Source: Asterias amurensis | Lineage: Eukaryota > Echinodermata > Asteroidea > Forcipulatida > Asteriidae | Direction: 5' to 3' | DNA: 64,000 nt | Assembly: GCF_032118995.1 (NCBI RefSeq) | Contig: NC_092650.1 | Coordinates: forward strand, 15,374,501 to 15,438,500 | Shown here: positions 58,135 through 64,000 of the stretch, piece after piece | How the letters are laid out: every line of letters begins with the position of its first letter | How positions within the stretch are numbered: position 1 is the first letter of the stretch | Position numbers and translations under genes: made by a program | The notes under the pieces: generated by a model | Databases searched by the model: none | The model's input: only the letters and a program-made list of their open reading frames with translations | What the model was told of the DNA's origin: nothing

Positions 58135-58504
58135 TTAAAGGCACAGGACACTATTGGCAACTACTCAAAAGAATTTTAGCATAAGATCTTACTTGATGAA
58201 CGAGCAATGGAGAGCTGCTGAGAGTATAAAACATGAGGAGAAAGGGCGCTCTCTGAAGTAACACAATTTTTGAGAAAGAAGTAATTTCTCACTCGAACAA
58301 CTTGAACAGAATAAGTGACCTCAAATTCATGGCATCTGAAAGCACATAACTTGAGAGATGAGGGTGTTTTTTTATTCTAGTGTTCTCTAACAACTTTGAT
58401 GACCAATGAAGTCCAAATTTTCTGGTTTTTTTCATCCATATGTTGAAATACACCAAGTGAGAAGACTGGTCTTTGACAATTACCAATAGTGTCCAGTGCC
58501 TTAA
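58135..58504. mobile_element. Family A element just after the UQCRFS1 stop
   Basis: Starts at TTAA 34 bp past the stop codon (aaggcacaggacactattgg) and ends ccaatagtgtccagtgcc then TTAA. Probably inside the 3' UTR, since the next AATAAA is at 58642. Confidence 0.88.
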
Positions 58505-58641
58505 GTTGCCACTGATAGACGATCCATAAACCATGGAATCCTGCACTGCATGAAAAACCTCGACCCTTATAATCCTCTACAATGAGTCAGAGGGATTGAG
58601 TACTTACCTGACAAAACACCACAGTCCCTTCTCGTTTTAAC

Positions 58642-58647
58642 AATAAA
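58642..58647 (+). terminator. Candidate UQCRFS1 polyadenylation signal
   Basis: First AATAAA downstream of the stop codon, past the family A insertion. Another AATAAA occurs near 60440. No transcript evidence. Confidence 0.3.
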
Positions 58648-58756
58648 TTGCTGGCACTTGCCAAGTTACCTCAATATTCCTGGACAGTGAATGCAATTAT
58701 GGAAAGACGAGCAATTCATAGAAACACAAGGGAGAAATGAAATTCAAAGCCCTGGA

Positions 58757-58910
58757 ATTACATCTTTGAGAGGGCAAGGCCATTTTCATTTTACAAAGGG
58801 CTTTTCCATTAAACAATCTTAAAGTTTATGAAGGGGCACCAAGGCCAAGACCACGGGCAACAGAGGCCATGGCCCTCATTGGTCTATGTGTAATTCCAGG
58901 CTGGATTCAG
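58757..58910. repeat. Family L-like repeat
   Basis: gagggcaaggccattttcat, gaaggggcaccaaggccaag and taattccaggct. Related to other L members. Confidence 0.55.
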
Positions 58911-59795
58911 GACTTGAGAATGTACTCTTTACAAACAGAACTTCTTCATAACAGTGCTTGTTGTAAGTGGGTTGACTGTACAGTAGTTTGCCTCTTTGCA
59001 ACAGGTGTACCACTTGTCTTGCATAGAAAGTCAACTTTCTTAGTAATATCTTCTACTATGACATAAAATTGGGTCTAGGTATTATTAGATGTTCAACTTT
59101 CCGTGATCTGAAAATGCAAAACCTTTATCAGTGGCAATCAACAATTATCCTATTTCTACTTGAAATTTTAATATAAATTATACACAAAACATTTTCTTTC
59201 TTGTTCATTTAAGTTGCTTTTCAGGATCTTTAACCCAAGGAAAATGGAAACAGTTAGATTGAAAAAAGAAACCAATTCATAGGAATTTGTGTGGCAGAAA
59301 TGAAAACTCTGTGTTGGCCCCATTGCTCGGATGTCCCCAAGTGGCTTTGGAATTCATCTTGCTGCATGCATGCCACCTGAAACATGCACGGAACAGTAAC
59401 ACACGGGGGGAATTGCGACTCCCAAATGTATGATGACACCATGTGAATTGGGCCAATTGCAAGTTTTAAAAGCATACATTATTTACATGCATGAACTGTA
59501 CATGTTTACAATTTGGTACAAAATCCTGTCTTTGTCTTCTTGAATTTTAATTTATGCAGTTGACCATTATGATACAAACCTATTGCGTTAATATCATTTA
59601 TATCTCAAGCGCATTCAAACATTTTGTGGGACCGCTTGAGGTCCCTTGTACGTTTCTGCAACGTGTGAAAGGAACATTACAAACTTTAAAGAGTCCCAAT
59701 GTTTGAATACGCAGGAGACTTGCAGTCTATACAGTTTTATCTACCAAGTACATTACTCTGAATAACAACCCACAAGGGAAACTGGAGGAGGCTTA

Positions 59796-59921
59796 GGCCG
59801 TGTCCGAAACGACGACTTCAGCTACAGCTACGTCTAGATTAACGCGTCTACCAGTGTTGAAGAATAGCAGACGCGCGCGATCTAGCCGTAGGTAGCCGAA
59901 GTCACCGTTTCGGACACGGCC
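59796..59921. mobile_element. 126-bp MITE flanked by TTA, Harbinger-like
   Basis: GGCCGTGTCCGAAACG at the left and CGTTTCGGACACGGCC at the right, flanked on each side by TTA (59793-59795 and 59922-59924). 3-bp TWA-type duplications are typical of PIF/Harbinger elements. The inner ends (acttcagctac/gtagccgaagt) also pair. Confidence 0.85.
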
Positions 59922-60037
59922 TTATAAGTTATAACTGAGTGCCAGGCATGTTAAATCCCGCTCGATTCAATTTTTCTTTCATCAAACCCAGTTATACTTA
60001 CTTTATGTCTCAATCATCAAAACACGTTTCAAACACC

Positions 60038-60281
60038 AGGGCCCAATTTCATAGAGCTGCTTAGCACAAAAATTTGTTTAGCATGAAATTTCTTTCTTGA
60101 TAAAAACAGGATTACCAACCAAATTTCTATTTGTTGCATATTGCTTGTTACTAGTAATAAGCTGATGTTTGCTTATCCTGAAAATCACATGGAAATTTTG
60201 TTGGTTTTCCCGTTGTTATCAAGGAAGAAATTTCATGCTAAGCAAATTTTTGTGCTTAGCAGCTCTATGAAATTGGGCCCA
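60038..60281. mobile_element. Palindromic element, family Q (tips like family E)
   Basis: gggcccaatttcatagagct at the left and agctctatgaaattgggccc at the right; arms carry gcacaaaaatttg/caaatttttgtgc and gaaatttctttcttgat/atcaaggaagaaatttc. Confidence 0.9.
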
Positions 60282-61285
60282 GAAGTTCACACAGCTAGCC
60301 AGCTACCCTATCTTCCAGTGCATTATATATATATATGTATAGGTTATTGAGTAGTTGTTTTAATAATTTTTTTGCTGATTTGTGTTGAGCACATTCTGTA
60401 CATCTACAAGGTTTTGCAAGTTGAAAAAGAGTGAAACATCAATAAAGTATGTTATTAATTATAATGAAGTTATGCCGATTGTGTTGTTATTTCTTCACAT
60501 GGCAATGGCTGTTTCAAAGGGTGCTTTTACGAAACGCTAGCATACATCCTATCTCAAGGTAGGACGAGTAAACCACACAATCTAAAAAGTAACCTATACT
60601 ATCATCCACACTTTATTTTATTTTCACATAAAAATGTGTACTTTACTACTTTGTATAGCCACAATTTTAGGTGCTTTTTTTATATACATTGACACTAATT
60701 GACACCATTGTAAACAACAGGAAAAAATCCTGTTTGTAAGTGTACATACAACCTGGGAAAATTAGAGCATCCCACTACTAAAGTTTGCCTCAGAGCCTCA
60801 CTTTAAAGTTCACAGGTTTTGCTTGGTGGTATCATACTGTTTATGAAAACTAATGCAATAAATATGTCCATTGGGGAAATCTGGGCTAATTTGCTCCGTA
60901 AACGTAATAGATAGTCATAGAAGAAACATGCCATTAAACACATACACTGAGGCCTATTGTGAGGGGTCCATTACAAACCAAAAAGGGGGAAAAAAGGGAA
61001 AAAAAACTGAGGAAAAAAAATCATCCTTTTGTTCGGCCAGGGTCATCCTACATGTTATCACTGTATAAAAGTAAAATCTACACGCTGTGTAGTGTTTTAG
61101 TTAACAAACATTTCCAAGGAACTGTGGGTCTTTCCCAGTGAAAGAAACCATGGTCATGAGGCTGGATCCAACTAGTCAACCACTATAGTCAACCAACGGT
61201 CGACCAGCCTGGATTTGAGTAAAAATGGTCAACCTTTAGTTAACCAAGGTGCACAATTTGAACTTGCTCAATGTATAAAATTGTT

Positions 61286-61675
61286 TTAAAGGCAGTGGAC
61301 ACTATTGGTAATTACTCAAAATAATTATTGCCATAAAACCTTTCTTGGTGACGAGTAATGGCGAGTATAGAGGTTGATGGTATAAAACATTGTGAGAAAG
61401 GGCTCCCTCTGAAGTGCCATAGTTTTTGAGAAAGAAGTAATTTTCAGCAAATTTGATTTTGAGACCTAAGATTCAGAACTTGAGGTCTCAAAATCAACCA
61501 TCTAAACGCACACAACTTCGTTTGACAAGGGTTACAGTCTTTCAGTATTATCTTGCAAGTTCGACAACCGATTGAGCTCAAATTTTCACAGGTTTGTTAT
61601 TTTATGCTTATGTTGAGATACACCAACTGTGAAGGCTAGTCTTTGACAATTACCAATAGTGTCCAGTGCCTTTAA
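61286..61675. mobile_element. Foldback element, family A
   Basis: TTAA-bounded: aaggcagtggacactattgg at the left and ccaatagtgtccagtgcctt at the right. Confidence 0.9.
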
Positions 61676-61736
61676 GAGAAGTGTTGGCTCTGAGAGTGAG
61701 AAGAGTCAATGGTATTGCCTAGGAACTCTTTAGTGG

Positions 61737-62117
61737 TGGCAATCAATCAATCAATTAATCAAAGGTCATTTGTAGAGCGCCAACATCAAAAGTTTGTTCT
61801 AAGGCGCTGAGGCACAGTTGTAACGGTTAGCAAGCCTGCTGGAACAGGTGAGCTTTAAGGAGTGTCTTGAATTAGGTGAGTGAGCTGGCATTTCAGATCT
61901 GTGTAGGGAGCTGATTCCACATTTTGGGGCCATATACAGAGAATGATCTCTCTGCAAAAGTTGAACAGCGAGTTCTTGGCACAACAAAAAGGGAGCAAGA
62001 GCTAGACGAACGAAGATGTCTTTGTTGAGATCTCAATTTGAGCATGTTCATGAAATATTCAGGAGCTTGTTTCCCCTTGAAACCATTTCGAGATGGATCA
62101 GTTACATGGTAGATCAT
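61737..62117 (-). pseudogene. 3' end of a decayed LINE (reverse transcriptase C-terminus)
   Basis: The minus-strand frame from 62117 reads RSSSSCSLFVVPRTRCSTFA then ERSFSVYGPKMWNQLP, the typical end of CR1/L2/Jockey-type LINE ORF2 proteins (VPRTR...RAFSVAGPKLWNSLP pattern). It then hits a stop. After a frameshift the usual ending FKTLLKAHLFQQAC continues to a stop at 61827-61829. The 3' tail is (TTGA)n on that strand (atcaatcaatcaat at 61740). A truncated, inactive copy. Confidence 0.8.
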
Positions 62118-62295
62118 GTAAATAGACGCAAGTCAAAGAAGTGCTCGAAATGAATGGCTTGGGATACCATTTTTACTGGTAAATACCCATTAAAAACGAA
62201 AGTGTGTCATTTAGAAAATTTTGAAAATATGTGGTGGTCGGAAACAGAGGAAATATTTTCAGTGCTGGTTGGGGAATCCTTTAGTGTCGGTTGGG

Positions 62296-62423
62296 TTTTC
62301 CGGCACCGACCACTGTGGGCACGGGTGGGTTTTCCGGCACCAACCACTGTGGGCACGGGTGGGTTTTCCGGCACCGACCACTGTGGGCATGGGTGGGTTT
62401 TCCGGCACCGACCACTGTGGGCA
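62296..62423. repeat. 34-bp minisatellite, four units
   Basis: Units start at 62296, 62330, 62364 and 62398 (ttttccggcaccgaccactg, then tgggcacgggtggg) with two single-base variants. 34 is not a multiple of three, so all frames stay open for a while and yield spurious frames on both strands. Lies just after the NAE1 stop, probably in its 3' UTR. Confidence 0.97.
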
Positions 62424-62470
62424 GAACCGTGGTATGGTTTCAAACAGCGGTTTCAAACAGTTAAGGGATA

Positions 62471-62630
62471 TCAGAGCTGGAACGTAGCCGAGGATGCAGT
62501 GATGGCATTGTAGATGTAAGTATTAGAAAACGGTACAAATTGATGCGTTATAATCTTGATCACTTCCTGTGCTGCTGCTCCACCAATGAATGCCGCTATG
62601 GAATGCAACTCGGCCGCTCCGTATCGACAC
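62471..62630 (-). CDS. NAE1: NAE1 last coding exon
   Basis: The acceptor atttag precedes 62630. The first base completes a split Met codon, then [14 protein letters not shown] and on to ATFQL and TGA. Confidence 0.94.
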
Positions 62631-63962
62631 CTAAATAAACGACATAACAATGAATAATCATAATAATAAAGAATTGTAATGCGCACATACCCTACTGCTG
62701 GGTGTTCAAGGCCCAGTAAAAAACAGAAACAAAACACAGACACAACAAAATTAGTCCTTGAAAACCTGAAACATAAGATAAGTTTTGAGAAGAGATTTGA
62801 ATTTTTCAGTGGTACAAAGTCAAGATCTATGATTAAGTGGTAGAGAGTTCCAGATTCCTTGACGGAGTGTAAATTTGAAGTAGTTAAAACAATTTTATCT
62901 TCAAGTACGCGCTAATCCTCCAATCAGATTGGCAGAATGGAGTGGGATAAAAACCTATATTGCACGGCTAATATCACTACCTGCGTCTTGTGATGTTCTA
63001 CCCGCGCCAAGTTTGCATGAAGATAAATACGTTATCACACGCGCACTCGTAAATACAGAAGTTACAGTGCGTCAAGCCTTGGTATGCCAGGCGCCTAGGG
63101 CGGCCAGCCACATTGACCTACATTATATGACCTTGGAGCACAGCCAGGGATCGTAAGTGTTTGACTTTTCCGGAGAGAGGAAACGAACATTGCAATTGTT
63201 TTTATAACTACTGAAGTATTTCTGATAATTTGTAATTTTCCTATAGACTCTTGACCGAATAAAAAGTCAAGAATCTATAGAAAAATAGTCCTGCATCCAA
63301 CTTAATTTTTTTTAAACAAAGACAACCAGCACAAGAAACATGGATAAAAATAATAACCTTCATGTATACTTTTGAAAAGTCAACATGAAACTTGAAGGGA
63401 TATGGTTGGGCAGGGAAAGAGATGGTTAGAGGCGGGGGGGGGGGGGGAGTGGGAAAGGCTGCACAACACTATAAGTGAGTTTATTGTCTTCTTGATAAGT
63501 CAAGGCCATGAAGGCCATGTGGTGTGAATGTAAAGATGTCTAGAAAATTAGCAAATTTAGAAATGGCCATGCGCCAAACAGTGCAATGTTTGGTCACTTA
63601 TTACTCAAATTATACAGGTGTTTTTGTGGAGAATTTTCGAGATCGTTATCTCCAGCAATTTACTTTGTTACAAAATGCAGAGTTCTCTTGAACCCACGGG
63701 GGTCGGCATGGAATGAGAAGATACTGCGTTTTCATATATAACTCTATGCATAGAGTATGCTGTGCGTTATGCAGTGAAGTGCGCATTTTAGGCAACGCGG
63801 CGCTAATACACGTAAACCTAACTGCCCACCAACATGGTGAGCAAGGCATCAGTCCCCGCGTGTGACGCACGTGCAAGGGGTCAATACTTACATTTCATTG
63901 ATGTGGTCATCCTTCAAGGTTAGATTGACTCCCCATTCATGTAGGATGTTATGCACACAGCT
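62471..63962 (-). CDS. NAE1: NAE1 (APPBP1), C-terminal two exons, partial
   Basis: Regulatory subunit of the NEDD8-activating E1, which with UBA3 activates NEDD8 for cullin modification. The joined exons (63892-63962 and 62471-62630) encode the last ~76 residues: [57 protein letters not shown] and SSATFQL, closely following human [31 protein letters not shown]...SATFQL. Stop at 62471-62473. The upstream ~460 residues lie beyond 64000. Confidence 0.93.
62631..63891 (-). other. NAE1 last intron
   Basis: 1.26 kb with a G run at 63434-63448 and no recognised element. The 75-codon plus-strand frame at 62929 is not supported by any motif. Confidence 0.7.
63892..63962 (-). CDS. NAE1: NAE1 penultimate coding exon
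   Basis: The donor GTAAGT begins at 63891. The acceptor is taken as caatcag before 63962, giving 23 codons plus two bases ([20 protein letters not shown]). An alternative AG two bases further in would shift the phase, so the upstream exon is needed to decide. Confidence 0.85.
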
Positions 63963-64000
63963 CTGATTGATAATCACAAAGAAATTCATCAATTGTAAAT

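Larger units (their letters stand above)
58911..61285. other. Intergenic stretch
   Basis: Apart from the elements at 59796 and 60038 the sequence is AT-rich and shows no gene. A purine run (gggaaaaaagggaaaa) lies near 60985. Confidence 0.5.

Noticed and set aside
62154..62513. 119-codon plus-strand frame with repeated FSGTDHCGHGWVFRH-type blocks, and its antisense counterparts
   Set aside because: Direct translation of the 34-bp minisatellite, whose period keeps several frames open.

Overview
The window is nuclear DNA of an animal: spliced genes with GT-AG introns, no operons, and mostly non-coding sequence packed with short dispersed repeats. The protein matches (ZC3H18, UQCRFS1, NAE1, a Teashirt-type first exon) are all metazoan. 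The repeat families look like those of echinoderms, so I infer a marine deuterostome, probably a sea star. The species is not proven by anything here.

Layout. (1) About 1-29,535 carries no recognisable exon. If the 13-codon exon at 29,536-29,575 (minus strand) is the first coding exon of a teashirt/TSHZ gene, this is its first intron, with exon 2 beyond the left edge. It is filled with TTAA-flanked foldback elements, SINEs, microsatellites, two degenerate tandem arrays and a few stretches of unique sequence that could be regulatory. (2) 29,050-29,760 is a CG-richer promoter-like region around that exon. (3) 30-38 kb is intergenic and repeat-rich. (4) 38,216-53,076 (minus) is a complete 15-coding-exon ZC3H18 gene whose joined reading frame is 4,449 nt (1,482 residues), with all intron phases compatible. 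(5) 53.1-54.6 kb separates the ZC3H18 start from the divergent UQCRFS1 start. (6) 54,595-58,100 (plus) is a complete 3-exon gene for the mitochondrial Rieske protein UQCRFS1 (272 residues). (7) 58.1-62.4 kb is intergenic, with elements and a LINE 3' end. (8) 62,471-63,962 (minus) holds the last two coding exons of NAE1 (APPBP1); the rest lies beyond the right edge.

The genes are housekeeping or developmental neighbours and do not form a pathway: nuclear RNA handling (ZC3H18), complex III respiration (UQCRFS1), neddylation (NAE1) and a developmental zinc-finger regulator (teashirt-like). I see no evidence of a new multi-gene system. The most informative parts are structural: a large inverted repeat in UQCRFS1 intron 1 carrying a splice-ready pseudo-exon, a local duplication that preserves both the filled and empty site of a TTAA element, a foldback element nested in another with its target duplication intact, and families that are nested in each other.
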